NCBI GenBank assembly: GCA_902477055.1
Contig: CABSFY010000009.1
Location: 1 to 35,373 of the forward strand
DNA: 35,373 nt
Source: an uncultured Eubacteriales bacterium
GTDB lineage: Bacteria > Bacillota > Clostridia > Oscillospirales > Oscillospiraceae
Direction: 5' to 3'
Positions 23,277-31,621 of this stretch are shown piece after piece (the first letter of the stretch is position 1; each line of letters opens with the position of its first letter). Below the pieces are notes generated by a model. The model was not told the origin of the DNA and did not search any database. It was given only the letters and a program-made list of their open reading frames with translations. The position numbers and the translations under genes were made by a program.

Positions 23277-25661
23277 TCAGTTGCCCCTTGCCTCAGCAAA
23301 GGCGCGAATGTTGGAGGGATTCTCCACGCGCTCCGTCACGCCCTCGCCGTCGAGAATGAGCAGCGTCGGGGCCTGCCGCACGCCGAATTTCCGCGCAAGC
23401 TCCGGTGCTTCATCGACAACGATCGTTTCGTAGGCAATCTTAGCATCGTTCAGGAACTTTTTCGCCATCACGCACTTCGGGCAGGTTGCAGTCGTAAACA
23501 GCAGCATCCGGCCTTCGGCGGGTTTGGTCTCCTCCGCAAGCTCCGTCGCGGTTGCGGGAGCCTCCGGCGTCCCGAAGCGGCGTTCGGTCGAAGCGCCGAT
23601 GTCGTAGACCTTGCGGTCCTTGAATTCCTGCGCCTTGCCGTCGTTCCAGTTCTGGACGGGACGGTAGTAGCCGGTAATGCGGCTGTAGACCTCGGTTGCC
23701 TTGCCGCAGATGGGGCAGGCATACTGTTCACCGGAAAGATAGCCATGCTCGGCGCAAACGGAATACGTCGGTGAGAGCGTGTAATAGGGCAGGCGATAGT
23801 TGTCGGCAATGCGGCGGACCAGCGTCGCGGCGGCCTTCCAATCCGGCAATTTTTCGCCGAGGAACGCATGGAACACCGTACCGGAGGTATAGAGCGTTTG
23901 CAGCTCGTCCTGAATGTCCAGCGCGGAGAAAATATCCTCGGTGTAGCCGACGGGGAGATGCGAGGAATTGGTATAATACGGCGTTTGGCCGGGCTTAGCG
24001 GCGGTGATGATGTCCGGATAGTCCTTCTTATCATGCTTGGCCAGCCGGTAGGTCGTGGATTCGGCGGGCGTCGCCTCCAGATTGTACAGGTCGCCGTACT
24101 GCTCCTGATAATCCGACAGGCGCTCGCGCATATGGTTGAGGACCTTGATGGTGAACTGCTGCGTTTCGCGGTGGGTCATATCCTTACGCAGCCAGTTCGC
24201 GTTCAGGCCGACCTCGTTCATACCGATCAGGCCGATGGTAGAGAAGTGGTTGTCAAACGTGCCGAGGTAGCGCTTCGTGTAGGGATACAGGCCCTCGTTG
24301 AGCAGCTTGGTAATAACATCGCGCTTGATCTTCAGGGACCGCGCGGCGATGTCCATCAGCTTGTCCAGCCGCTGGAAGAACTCCGCTTCGTTCGCGGAAA
24401 GATAGGCGATCTTCGGCATATTGATGGTAACTACGCCGACCGAGCCGGTGCTTTCGCCGCTGCCGAAGAAGCCGCCGGACTTTTTGCGCAGCTCGCGCAG
24501 GTCCAGACGCAGGCGGCAGCACATCGAGCGCACATCGCTCGGCTCCATGTCGCTGTTGACGTAGTTGGAGAAATACGGCGTGCCGTATTTGGCCGTCATC
24601 TCGAACAGGAGCTTGTTATTCTCCGTTTCGGACCAGTCGAAATCGCGGGTGATGGAATAGGTCGGAATTGGATACTGGAAGCCGCGGCCGTTTGCGTCGC
24701 CCTCGATCATGACCTCGATGAAGGCGCGATTGACCATGTCCATTTCCTTCTTGCAGTCCTTGTACTTAAAGGGCATTTCCTTGCCGCCGACAATTGCGGG
24801 CAGCTCGGCCATATCGTTCGGGACGGACCAGTCGAGGGTGATGTTGGAAAACGGGGCCTGCGTACCCCAGCGCGACGGGGTGTTCACGCCGTAGATGAAC
24901 GACTCGACGCACTTTTTGACCTGCTCGTAGGTCAGATTGTCAACCTTGACGAACGGCGCAAGATAGGTATCGAAGGACGAAAAAGCCTGCGCGCCCGCCC
25001 ATTCGTTCTGCATGATGCCGAGGAAGTTGACCATCTGGTTGCACAGGGAGGACAGATGCTTCGCCGGGGCGGACGTGATCTTGCCGGGGATGCCGCCGAG
25101 TCCCTCCTGAATAAGCTGGCGCAGCGACCAACCCGCGCAATAGCCGGTCAGCATGGACATATCGTGGATGTGCAGGTCACAATTTTTGTGCGCGTTGGCA
25201 ATTTCGTCGTCATAGATTTCGGAGAGCCAATAGTTCGCCGTAATCGCGCCGGAGTTGGAGAGGATCAGGCCACCGACGGAGTAGGTGACGGTGGAATTCT
25301 CCTTTACGCGCCAGTCCTGCACCTTGACATAGCTGTCCACCAGCTCTTTATAGTCCAAAATGGTGGACTTCACGTTGCGCAGCTTCTCGCGCTGGCGGCG
25401 GTAGAGGATATAGGCCTTGGCAACATCGTCATAACCCGCGCGGATGAGGACGGACTCAACACTGTCCTGAATGTCCTCGACAGCGACCTTGCCGTCCTTG
25501 ATCTTCGGCTCGAAGTCCGCCGTGACCTTGAGCGCCAGAAAGTCAATCACGGAATCGTTGTACTGCTTGTTCTGTGCGTCGAACGCCTTACGGATAGCAT
25601 TCGTGATTTTGGAAAGGTTAAAATCGACAACCTTGTCATTTCGTTTAATTACCTGATACAT
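23277..25661 (-). CDS. nrdD: Anaerobic ribonucleoside-triphosphate reductase with fused redoxin domain
   Basis: The 794-residue class III reductase makes dNTPs from NTPs without oxygen, using a glycyl radical installed by NrdG. Order of domains: an N-terminal ATP-cone (about 1-95), the ten-stranded barrel with the cysteine region SMCCRLRLDLREL, a zinc-binding segment (VCAEHGY and CPIC at 649-652), and the glycyl-radical motif SRITGYYRP with Gly664. A low-complexity linker (about 700-717) then leads to a 77-residue glutaredoxin/thioredoxin-like domain containing CPKC at 727-730 and a cis-Pro segment (RQAPTLLI). The fused domain is an addition to the standard NrdD and probably supplies electrons in place of formate or free redoxin. 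The start is ATG 25661 behind GAGGAGA. Confidence 0.96.
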   Translation of the reverse strand: MYQVIKRNDKVVDFNLSKITNAIRKAFDAQNKQYNDSVIDFLALKVTADFEPKIKDGKVAVEDIQDSVESVLIRAGYDDVAKAYILYRRQREKLRNVKSTILDYKELVDSYVKVQDWRVKENSTVTYSVGGLILSNSGAITANYWLSEIYDDEIANAHKNCDLHIHDMSMLTGYCAGWSLRQLIQEGLGGIPGKITSAPAKHLSSLCNQMVNFLGIMQNEWAGAQAFSSFDTYLAPFVKVDNLTYEQVKKCVESFIYGVNTPSRWGTQAPFSNITLDWSVPNDMAELPAIVGGKEMPFKYKDCKKEMDMVNRAFIEVMIEGDANGRGFQYPIPTYSITRDFDWSETENNKLLFEMTAKYGTPYFSNYVNSDMEPSDVRSMCCRLRLDLRELRKKSGGFFGSGESTGSVGVVTINMPKIAYLSANEAEFFQRLDKLMDIAARSLKIKRDVITKLLNEGLYPYTKRYLGTFDNHFSTIGLIGMNEVGLNANWLRKDMTHRETQQFTIKVLNHMRERLSDYQEQYGDLYNLEATPAESTTYRLAKHDKKDYPDIITAAKPGQTPYYTNSSHLPVGYTEDIFSALDIQDELQTLYTSGTVFHAFLGEKLPDWKAAATLVRRIADNYRLPYYTLSPTYSVCAEHGYLSGEQYACPICGKATEVYSRITGYYRPVQNWNDGKAQEFKDRKVYDIGASTERRFGTPEAPATATELAEETKPAEGRMLLFTTATCPKCVMAKKFLNDAKIAYETIVVDEAPELARKFGVRQAPTLLILDGEGVTERVENPSNIRAFAEARGN

Positions 25662-25673
25662 TTTAATTTCTCC

Positions 25674-26354
25674 TCATATTCCTCGTAGTTCTACGTTTGG
25701 TATGTATTGCGTCAGAATTTCACGGCAGTGTTCCAGCTTTTCCCGCGAGGGGGCATGGAGGCCGGGCTGCAAAACGTTTTCGGAATCCTTATAGCATTGC
25801 AGGAAAAACCGCTTTGCGCCGGAAAGCCACCGGCCGATCGCGTCGAAATCCTCCGGCTCATGCAGTTCGTCCACAACGGTCGTTCGGAATTCGTAGTCCA
25901 CTGTGCCCGCCATCAGCAGCGCTGCACTGCTGCGAACGGCATCCAGCACGTCCGTGCGCCCGGTCGTGAGCGCATACTTTTCCGGCGCATTTTTGATGTC
26001 CATCGCCACGCAGTCGAGCAGATTTTCGCGCAGCAGCGCCTCCAGCTGCTCCGGAAAGCTGCCGTTCGTGTCAAGCTTGACCAAAAAACCGAGTGCCTTG
26101 ATTTTTTTCAGCAGCTCCGGCAGTCCCGGCGAGAGCAGCGGCTCGCCGCCCGTGACCGCAACGCCGTCCAGAAGGCCCTTTCGGGTGTTCAGAAAGCGCA
26201 GCAGCTCCTCGTCAGAGCGAACCTCCGGCCGTTCCAGCAGCGGTGCGTTGTGGCAGAAGGGGCATCGAAAATTACAGCCGGGGAGAAACACCGTACAGGC
26301 AACTTTCCCCGGAAAGTCCAGCAAAGTCAGCTTTTGCAGCCCGGCGATATCCAT
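25674..26354 (-). CDS. nrdG: Anaerobic ribonucleotide reductase activating radical-SAM protein
   Basis: The 226-residue radical-SAM enzyme uses S-adenosylmethionine and a [4Fe-4S] cluster to form the glycyl radical of NrdD. The cluster motif CNFRCPFC uses Cys27, Cys31 and Cys34, followed by VAVTGGEPLLSPGL, a SAM-binding motif. The length is nearer the longer NrdG2/PflA-like variants than the roughly 150-residue E. coli NrdG. The start is ATG 26354 with TGGAGG upstream. It is first of the nrdG-nrdD-trxB operon, 12 bases before nrdD, under a strong promoter with NrdR-like boxes. Confidence 0.94.
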   Translation of the reverse strand: MDIAGLQKLTLLDFPGKVACTVFLPGCNFRCPFCHNAPLLERPEVRSDEELLRFLNTRKGLLDGVAVTGGEPLLSPGLPELLKKIKALGFLVKLDTNGSFPEQLEALLRENLLDCVAMDIKNAPEKYALTTGRTDVLDAVRSSAALLMAGTVDYEFRTTVVDELHEPEDFDAIGRWLSGAKRFFLQCYKDSENVLQPGLHAPSREKLEHCREILTQYIPNVELRGI

Positions 26355-26381
26355 AGGGCCTCCATAAGTTTCAAATTGTCA

Positions 26382-26429
26382 AAAACATATCTTGTGTTCG
26401 ACTTCTGTTCTTGATACAACATCTTGTAT
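26382..26429 (-). promoter_or_regulatory. Pair of NrdR-like boxes in the nrdG-nrdD promoter
   Basis: Two 16-bp imperfect palindromes at 26382-26397 and 26414-26429 each match 12 of 16 positions of the NrdR consensus (ACACWATATATWGTGT, recalled). They start exactly 32 bp apart, about three helical turns, which is the usual NrdR spacing. They lie just downstream of the promoter, where binding would block transcription when nucleotide levels are high. Confidence 0.75.
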
Positions 26430-26438
26430 TCCTATAAT

Positions 26439-26467
26439 AGAATAGCGAGTTTTGGAACGTTTGTCAA
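26439..26467 (-). promoter_or_regulatory. Promoter of the nrdG-nrdD-trxB operon
   Basis: On the minus strand a consensus TTGACA (26462-26467), a 17-bp spacer, and TATTCT (26439-26444). Transcription would start near 26432, next to the first NrdR-like box. Confidence 0.7.
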
Positions 26468-26525
26468 CAACAATCTCCGTCTTTTTTGTAATTTTTCCGA
26501 AAGTCGGTCTACGGGTGTGGGGTTC

Positions 26526-26554
26526 TTTACATTTTGGGAAAAATAGTGTAGAAT
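26526..26554 (+). promoter_or_regulatory. Promoter of the LCP/gluQ operon
   Basis: TTTACA (26526-26531), 17 bp, TAGAAT (26549-26554), ending 25 bp before the ATG at 26580. Confidence 0.65.
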
Positions 26555-26579
26555 ATTTGCGAAGGGCGGTGACGACCGA

Positions 26580-27725
26580 ATGCCGAAAAATGAAAAGAAC
26601 GCACTGTTTCAAAACGGCGACCCCAGCTTCCGTAAGCTGCCGCCGATCGAAACGGACCCTTATGAAAAAGGCTTTGCCGACTGCCTCTACGACGATGACG
26701 AGATGCAGCCGGAGCCGGATTATGCCGATGAAACCTACGACGACCCGTCGGATGCGGACGATTTTGCCCCGGAGGTCGATGAGGAAGAAGCGCCGGAGCC
26801 GAAAAAGCACCGGTTTTTGCGCAAAAAGAAGCATCGCTTTCTGCGCTTTCTCGGCCGGACGGTTCTGGTTCTGCTGGTGCTGCTGGCCGTAACGGTCGCG
26901 GCGCTGCATTTCCTTGCGTCCCGTCCCGGCGACGGCGATGGCCACAAGGCGAACGCGACAACCATTCTTTTGGCCGGAACGGATGCCTCCTCCAACCAGA
27001 CCGACACGCTGATGCTGCTGAATGTAGACCGCGATGCCAAGCGCCTCAGCCTGTTGAGCATCCCGCGTGACACAAAGGTCAACAGCTCCTACTGGCCCCA
27101 GAAGATCAATGGCGCTTACGTTGCCAACGGCAAGGGCGAGGAGGGCATGGACGCGCTGATGGACTACGTTGCCGACTGTGTGGGCTTCCGCCCGGACGGC
27201 TATCTGCTGATCGATTTGAACGTGTTTGTCGATCTGGTGGACCTGTTCGGCGGCGTGAAGTTCGACGTGCCGCAGGATATGTTCTATGAGGACCCGTCGC
27301 AGGAGCTGTATATCGATTTACAGGCAGGGGAGCAGAAGCTCGACGGCAAGGACGCGATGGGGCTGGTTCGTTTCCGTTCCGGCTATGCAATGGCGGATTT
27401 GCAGCGCGTGCAGGTGCAGCGCGATTTTCTGATGGCTGCGGTGCAGCAGTGGAAGTCGCCGACGCATCTGATTGACGCGCTTCGGGCGCTGCCGCTGCTG
27501 GAAAAGCATACGCTGACGAATTTGTCCACCCGTGAGCTGACTTGGCTTGCCGAATCGGCGGTGCTTTGCGGTACGGACGGCATGGTGATGCAGACCGTTC
27601 CGTATTATTTGAGTGACATTTATGTCTGCATCGACGCGGGCGACGATTATCTCCGACTGATCAATACCTATTTTAATCCCTACGAAACGGAGGTCGGCTA
27701 CAGTGACCTCAACATTGCCTCCTGA
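26580..27725 (+). CDS. LytR-CpsA-Psr (LCP) family cell-wall polymer transferase
   Basis: The 381-residue protein has a cytoplasmic acidic N-terminus (about residues 1-75, many Asp/Glu), a basic stretch, one membrane helix near 86-108 and an extracellular LCP domain. Domain marks are TTILLAGTDASSNQTDTLMLLNVD, LLSIPRDTKVNS, KINGAYVANGKGEEGMDALMDYV and LDGKDAMGLVRFRSGYAMADLQRVQVQRDFL, with the conserved Arg and Asp residues. LCP enzymes attach teichoic acids or polysaccharides to peptidoglycan. The start is ATG 26580; its ribosome site (AAGGGCGGTGA) is imperfect. The 3' end overlaps gluQ by 23 bp. Confidence 0.94.
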   Translation: MPKNEKNALFQNGDPSFRKLPPIETDPYEKGFADCLYDDDEMQPEPDYADETYDDPSDADDFAPEVDEEEAPEPKKHRFLRKKKHRFLRFLGRTVLVLLVLLAVTVAALHFLASRPGDGDGHKANATTILLAGTDASSNQTDTLMLLNVDRDAKRLSLLSIPRDTKVNSSYWPQKINGAYVANGKGEEGMDALMDYVADCVGFRPDGYLLIDLNVFVDLVDLFGGVKFDVPQDMFYEDPSQELYIDLQAGEQKLDGKDAMGLVRFRSGYAMADLQRVQVQRDFLMAAVQQWKSPTHLIDALRALPLLEKHTLTNLSTRELTWLAESAVLCGTDGMVMQTVPYYLSDIYVCIDAGDDYLRLINTYFNPYETEVGYSDLNIAS

Positions 27726-28623
27726 ACGCGTCGTCGGACGGTTTGCACCGAGTCCTTCCGGCAGAATGCACCTCGGCAACGTGTTTACCGCGCTGCTGGC
27801 ATGGCTTTCCGTCCGGTCGAAGAGCGGCAAGCTCCTGCTGCGCATTGAGGACCTCGACCCAGACCGCAGCAAGCCGGAATTTATTGATGCCATCTATGAG
27901 GACCTGCACTGGCTGGGGCTGGATTGGGACGAGGAAATGCCCCGGCAGAGTACCCGCACGGCGGCGTATGCGCAGGCCTTCGATCGCCTGCCGGTCTATC
28001 CGTGCTATTGCAGCCGCAACGAGCTGCACGCCGCCTCTGCACCCCATGCGTCGGACGGGCGGGTGCTTTACGCCGGAACGTGCCGTGATCTGACCCCGGA
28101 GCAGCGTACGGCGCAGACCAGAGTCCCCGCATGGCGCGTCCGGGTGCCGGAGGAAACGGTTGCGTTTCACGACGGCGTGTTCGGCGAGGTGCGGCAGGAC
28201 CTGGCAGGGGAGTGCGGCGACTTCATTCTGCGGCGCTCCGACGGCGTTTATGCCTATCAGCTTGCCGTCGTCTGCGACGATGCGGCGGGCGGCGTGACGG
28301 AGGTCGTGCGCGGCTGCGATCTTTTGGATTCCACGCCGCGCCAGATCTGGCTGGCTCGGCAGCTTGGGTTCTCCGTGCCGTGGTTTTACCATGTACCACT
28401 GCTGGTTGCGCCGGACGGGCGGCGGCTGAGCAAGCGCGAAAAAGACCTTGATCTCGACCATCTGCGCCAAGCCTACACACCGGAGGCCCTGATCGGCCTG
28501 TTGGCCTACGCGGCCGGTCTGATCGATACGAGGCGCGAAATTGCCCCGCAGGAGCTGGTGCCGCACTTCCGGTGGGCGGCCATACGAAAAGAAAATATTC
28601 CGATTTTTGACGCAATCGGTTGA
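27703..28623 (+). CDS. gluQ: Glutamyl-queuosine tRNA(Asp) synthetase
   Basis: The 306-residue protein resembles the catalytic half of glutamyl-tRNA synthetase without the anticodon-binding domain, the hallmark of GluQ-RS. It activates glutamate and attaches it to the queuosine base of tRNA(Asp). Visible: RFAPSPSGRMHLGN (HIGH-type), the zinc-binding CYC with a distant YAGTC, LRRSDGVYAYQLAVVCDDAAGGVTEVVRG and LSKREKD (KMSKS-type). The start is GTG 27703 with GGAGG 11 bases upstream, inside the end of the LCP gene. The enzyme is common in proteobacteria and less so in Clostridia; its presence implies queuosine-modified tRNA in this organism. Confidence 0.94.
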   Translation: MTSTLPPERVVGRFAPSPSGRMHLGNVFTALLAWLSVRSKSGKLLLRIEDLDPDRSKPEFIDAIYEDLHWLGLDWDEEMPRQSTRTAAYAQAFDRLPVYPCYCSRNELHAASAPHASDGRVLYAGTCRDLTPEQRTAQTRVPAWRVRVPEETVAFHDGVFGEVRQDLAGECGDFILRRSDGVYAYQLAVVCDDAAGGVTEVVRGCDLLDSTPRQIWLARQLGFSVPWFYHVPLLVAPDGRRLSKREKDLDLDHLRQAYTPEALIGLLAYAAGLIDTRREIAPQELVPHFRWAAIRKENIPIFDAIG

Positions 28624-28647
28624 TATTTCGCGAAACTGTGCTATAAT
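28620..28647 (+). promoter_or_regulatory. Promoter of the nfnAB operon
   Basis: TTGATA (28620-28625), 16 bp, and a perfect TATAAT (28642-28647), starting at the gluQ stop. Confidence 0.7.
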
Positions 28648-28684
28648 GACTTGGGTTAAGCAAAACGCTGAAAGGATGAATACC

Positions 28685-29539
28685 ATGTTCAAAATCGTTC
28701 GTAAAAAGGAACTGAACGCTGCGGTGACGCTGCTGGAAGTCGAGGCGCCGTTCGTTGCCAAGAAGGCGCAGGCGGGCCAGTTCATCATTTTCCGCATCGA
28801 CGAAAAAGGCGAGCGCGTTCCTCTGACCATCGCCGGTTATGACCGGGAAAAGGGTACGGTTACAATTATCTTCCAAAAGGTTGGTCTGACCACGAAAATG
28901 CTCGGCATGATGGAAGTCGGCGACTATCTGCACGACTTTGTCGGCCCGCTCGGCAAGCCCACCAAGACCGAAGGCCTGAAGCGTGTTTGCGTCGTCGGCG
29001 GCGGCGTCGGCTGCGCGATTGCACTGCCGTCCGCGCAGGCTTTCAAGGACGCAGGCTGCGAGGTTGATGTCATCGTCGGCTTCCGTAATAAGGACATCGT
29101 CATTCTGGAGGACGAGTTCCGTGCGGCCAGCAACAACCTCTATCTCATGACCGACGACGGCTCCTACGGTGAGCACGGTTTCGTTACCGTTAAGCTGCAG
29201 CAGCTTCTTGAAGCGGGCAACCAGTATGACGAGGTCCTTGCGATCGGCCCCATCCCGATGATGAAGTTCGTCGCCAAGACGACCGAGCCGTTCGGCGTAA
29301 AGACCACCGTTTCCCTCAACCCCATCATGGTCGATGGCACGGGTATGTGCGGCGGCTGCCGCGTCACCGTCGGCGGCGAAGTCAAATTCGCCTGCGTTGA
29401 CGGCCCCGATTTTGACGGCCACAAGGTCGATTTCGCCGAGCTGATGAACCGCAACGGCGTGTATCGCGACCAGGAGTCCGAGGACGAGAAAAATCACATC
29501 TGCCGGATGGAAACGCTCGGCAAGGCGCTGATTCAGTAA
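28685..29539 (+). CDS. nfnA: NfnA: small subunit of NADH-dependent ferredoxin:NADP+ oxidoreductase
   Basis: The 284-residue protein belongs to the ferredoxin-NADP reductase/dihydroorotate-dehydrogenase-PyrK-like family. FAD binding is at RVPLTIAGYDREKGTVTIIFQKVG, NAD(H) binding at VCVVGGGVGCAIALPSAQAF, and a C-terminal [2Fe-2S] site at GTGMCGGCRVTVGGEVKFAC. With the next gene it forms the electron-bifurcating NfnAB complex, which couples NADH and reduced ferredoxin to NADP+ reduction. The start is ATG 28685 with AAAGGATG upstream; an earlier ATG overlaps the ribosome site. It is also annotated as sulfide dehydrogenase subunit B in related genomes. The pairing with the GltD-like gene supports Nfn. 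Confidence 0.92.
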   Translation: MFKIVRKKELNAAVTLLEVEAPFVAKKAQAGQFIIFRIDEKGERVPLTIAGYDREKGTVTIIFQKVGLTTKMLGMMEVGDYLHDFVGPLGKPTKTEGLKRVCVVGGGVGCAIALPSAQAFKDAGCEVDVIVGFRNKDIVILEDEFRAASNNLYLMTDDGSYGEHGFVTVKLQQLLEAGNQYDEVLAIGPIPMMKFVAKTTEPFGVKTTVSLNPIMVDGTGMCGGCRVTVGGEVKFACVDGPDFDGHKVDFAELMNRNGVYRDQESEDEKNHICRMETLGKALIQ

Positions 29540-29553
29540 GGGAGGAAAACACA

Positions 29554-30936
29554 ATGCCGAATATGTCCATGACCAAGACTCCCATGCCGGAGCAGGATGC
29601 CAACGTCCGCAATAAGAATTTTAAGGAAGTTTCCCTGGGCTACACCGCCGAAATGGCCGTCGAAGAAGCCAAGCGCTGCCTGAACTGCAAGAAGCCGCAG
29701 TGCGTCGCGGGCTGCCCGGTCAATATCCGCATCCCCGAATTTATTTCCAAGGTCGCCGAGGGTGATTTTGCCGCGGCCTATGAGGTCATCACCTCCACCA
29801 ACGCGCTGCCCGCGCTGTCCGGCCGCGTCTGCCCGCAGGAGAGCCAGTGCGAGTGCAAGTGCATCCGCGGCGTGAAGGGTGAGCCGGTTGCCATTGGCCG
29901 TCTGGAGCGCTTCGTCGCCGATTGGTACCGCGAAAATGTCAACAAGATGCCCGAAAAGCCCGAAAGCAACGGGATTCGCGTTGCGGTCGTCGGCTCCGGC
30001 CCTGCGGGTCTGACCTGCGCCAGCGAGCTGGCCAAGAAGGGCTACGCCGTTTCCATTTTTGAGGCCCTGCATACCGCCGGCGGCGTACTGGTCTACGGCA
30101 TCCCCGAATTCCGTCTGCCGAAGGCCATCGTTGCCAACGAGATCAAGAAGCTCGAGGCCATGGGCGTCGAGGTTATGACCAACATGGTCATCGGCAAGGT
30201 GCTGTCCATCGACGAGCTGTTCGAAATGGGCTACAAGGCGATCTTCGTCGGCTCCGGCGCTGGCCTGCCGATGTTTATGCACATCCCCGGTGAAGCGCTC
30301 AAGGGCGTTATGTCCGCGAACGAATATCTGACCCGTATCAACCTGATGAAGGCGTACAATGAAGAAAACGACACGCCGGTCATCGTCTCCAAGGCGGTCG
30401 CAGTCGTCGGCGGCGGCAACGTTGCCATGGATGCCGCCCGCTGCGCCAAGCGTCTGGGCGCGGAGCACGTGTACATCGTCTATCGCCGCGGCGAGGCCGA
30501 AATGCCCGCCCGTCTGGAAGAACTGCACCATGCCAAGGAAGAGGGCATCGAGCTTTGCACCCTCTGCAACCCGACCAAGCTCCTTGACGACGGCAACGGC
30601 CGTGTCGGCTCGATGGAATGCATCCGCATGGAGCTGGGTGAGCCGGACGCCTCCGGCCGCCGCCGCCCGGTCGAGATCGCAGGCAGCGAGTTCGAGCTGG
30701 CCGTCGATACCGTCATTATGGCCCTCGGCACGTCCCCGAACCCCCTCATTCGCTCCACGACACCGGGTCTGGAAACGAACAAGAAGGGCTGCCTCGTCGT
30801 CAACGAGGAGAACATGACCACCCGCGAGGGCGTCTACGCCGGCGGCGATGCCGTTACCGGCGCGGCAACGGTCATCCTCGCCATGGGCGCGGGCAAGAAG
30901 GCTGCCGCCGCCATCGACGCGAGCTTCCATAAGTAA
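29554..30936 (+). CDS. nfnB: NfnB: large, GltD-like subunit of Nfn
   Basis: The 460-residue flavoprotein resembles glutamate synthase small subunit GltD. The N-terminal cysteine clusters (CLNCKKPQCVAGCPV and CPQESQCECKC) bind [4Fe-4S] centres. Two dinucleotide-binding folds follow: VAVVGSGPAGLTCASELAKKGY (FAD) and AVVGGGNVAMDAARCAKRLG (NADPH), with the C-terminal GVYAGGDAVTGAATVILAMGAGKKAA. In Nfn this subunit carries the bifurcating FAD and the NADPH site. It starts 14 bases after nfnA with GGGAGG. No glutamate synthase large subunit is adjacent, which favours Nfn over a GOGAT role. Confidence 0.92.
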   Translation: MPNMSMTKTPMPEQDANVRNKNFKEVSLGYTAEMAVEEAKRCLNCKKPQCVAGCPVNIRIPEFISKVAEGDFAAAYEVITSTNALPALSGRVCPQESQCECKCIRGVKGEPVAIGRLERFVADWYRENVNKMPEKPESNGIRVAVVGSGPAGLTCASELAKKGYAVSIFEALHTAGGVLVYGIPEFRLPKAIVANEIKKLEAMGVEVMTNMVIGKVLSIDELFEMGYKAIFVGSGAGLPMFMHIPGEALKGVMSANEYLTRINLMKAYNEENDTPVIVSKAVAVVGGGNVAMDAARCAKRLGAEHVYIVYRRGEAEMPARLEELHHAKEEGIELCTLCNPTKLLDDGNGRVGSMECIRMELGEPDASGRRRPVEIAGSEFELAVDTVIMALGTSPNPLIRSTTPGLETNKKGCLVVNEENMTTREGVYAGGDAVTGAATVILAMGAGKKAAAAIDASFHK

Positions 30937-30947
30937 TTTTTCATACC

Positions 30948-30993
30948 ACAAGGTCCGAGTCGCCAGTTCGACGGCTCGGACCTTGTTTATTTT
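30948..30993 (+). terminator. Terminator of the nfnAB operon
   Basis: A long stem (left arm from 30948, right arm to 30986) with a core of 12 pairs ACAAGGTCCGAG/CTCGGACCTTGT, followed by TTATTTT. Confidence 0.85.
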
Positions 30994-31045
30994 GCGGAAA
31001 ATCCGTCGATACTTTCGATAAGAATTATGATCGGAGGTTTTCCAT

Positions 31046-31474
31046 ATGAAAGTAAAGGATATCATGTCGTCCAGAATCGTTTCCGTTATGCCGGAGGAAA
31101 GTGCATCTGTCGCGGCGCGGCTGCTTTCGCGGCACAATATCGGCGCACTGCCGGTGTGCAGCAAGGACGGGCGGCTGCGGGGGATGGTCACGGATCGCGA
31201 CATCGTACTGCGCTGCGTCGCCGCAGACGAGGACCCGACGGGCGTGAAGATTTCGGAAATCATGACCCGCCGCGTGATTGCCGTCGGTGCAGAGGACCCA
31301 CTGCATATCGCAGCCGACCTGATGTCCCGCGAACAAATTCGCCGCCTGCCCGTCCAAAGCAACGGAAAAATCGTCGGAATGCTCTCCCTCTGTGACCTCG
31401 CCAAGGTCCCGGACCACTCCGCGGAATTTTCCGAAACGTTGTGCGAAATTTCGTCAAATTTGAAGTTCCTGTGA
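31046..31474 (+). CDS. Two-CBS-domain protein
   Basis: The 142-residue protein is a Bateman module only: CBS1 about residues 7-60 (VMPEESASVAARLLSRHNIGALPV, MVTDRDI) and CBS2 about 71-125 (AVGAEDPLHIAADLMSREQIRRLPV, MLSLCDL). Such stand-alone pairs bind adenine nucleotides and often act as energy or stress sensors. The start is ATG 31046 behind TCGGAGG. It is monocistronic between the nfn terminator and a repeat-rich gap; partner unknown. Confidence 0.92.
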   Translation: MKVKDIMSSRIVSVMPEESASVAARLLSRHNIGALPVCSKDGRLRGMVTDRDIVLRCVAADEDPTGVKISEIMTRRVIAVGAEDPLHIAADLMSREQIRRLPVQSNGKIVGMLSLCDLAKVPDHSAEFSETLCEISSNLKFL

Positions 31475-31506
31475 CTTGATTGGCGCAGCAAAATCGAAGC
31501 GCTGAC

Positions 31507-31532
31507 GGCGGGGTGAGGGCACCCCGCCCTAC
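31507..31532 (+). repeat. REP-like palindrome 1
   Basis: Nine-base arms (31507-31515 with 31520-31528) around an AGGG loop, followed by the tail CTAC. It begins the REP cluster in the 403-bp gap between the CBS gene and the transposase. Confidence 0.75.
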
Positions 31533-31556
31533 AAACGAAATTCGACAGTGCCTACA

Positions 31557-31582
31557 GGGCCGATGAAGGCATCGGCCCCTAC
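31557..31582 (+). repeat. REP-like palindrome 2
   Basis: Nine-base arms (31557-31565 with 31570-31578), an AAGG loop and a CTAC tail. The stem sequence differs from palindrome 1 but the architecture is identical. Confidence 0.75.
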
Positions 31583-31621
31583 GCAAAACTTGACGTTTTT
31601 TCTCCTGAGGTCGGTCTATGC

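Noticed and set aside
23868..25688. 600-codon plus-strand open frame over nrdD
   Set aside because: It is a codon-bias shadow of nrdD, which has all expected motifs on the minus strand.
29533..31491. 650-codon minus-strand open frame over nfnB
   Set aside because: It is a shadow of nfnB and the CBS gene, with no start site or domain support.
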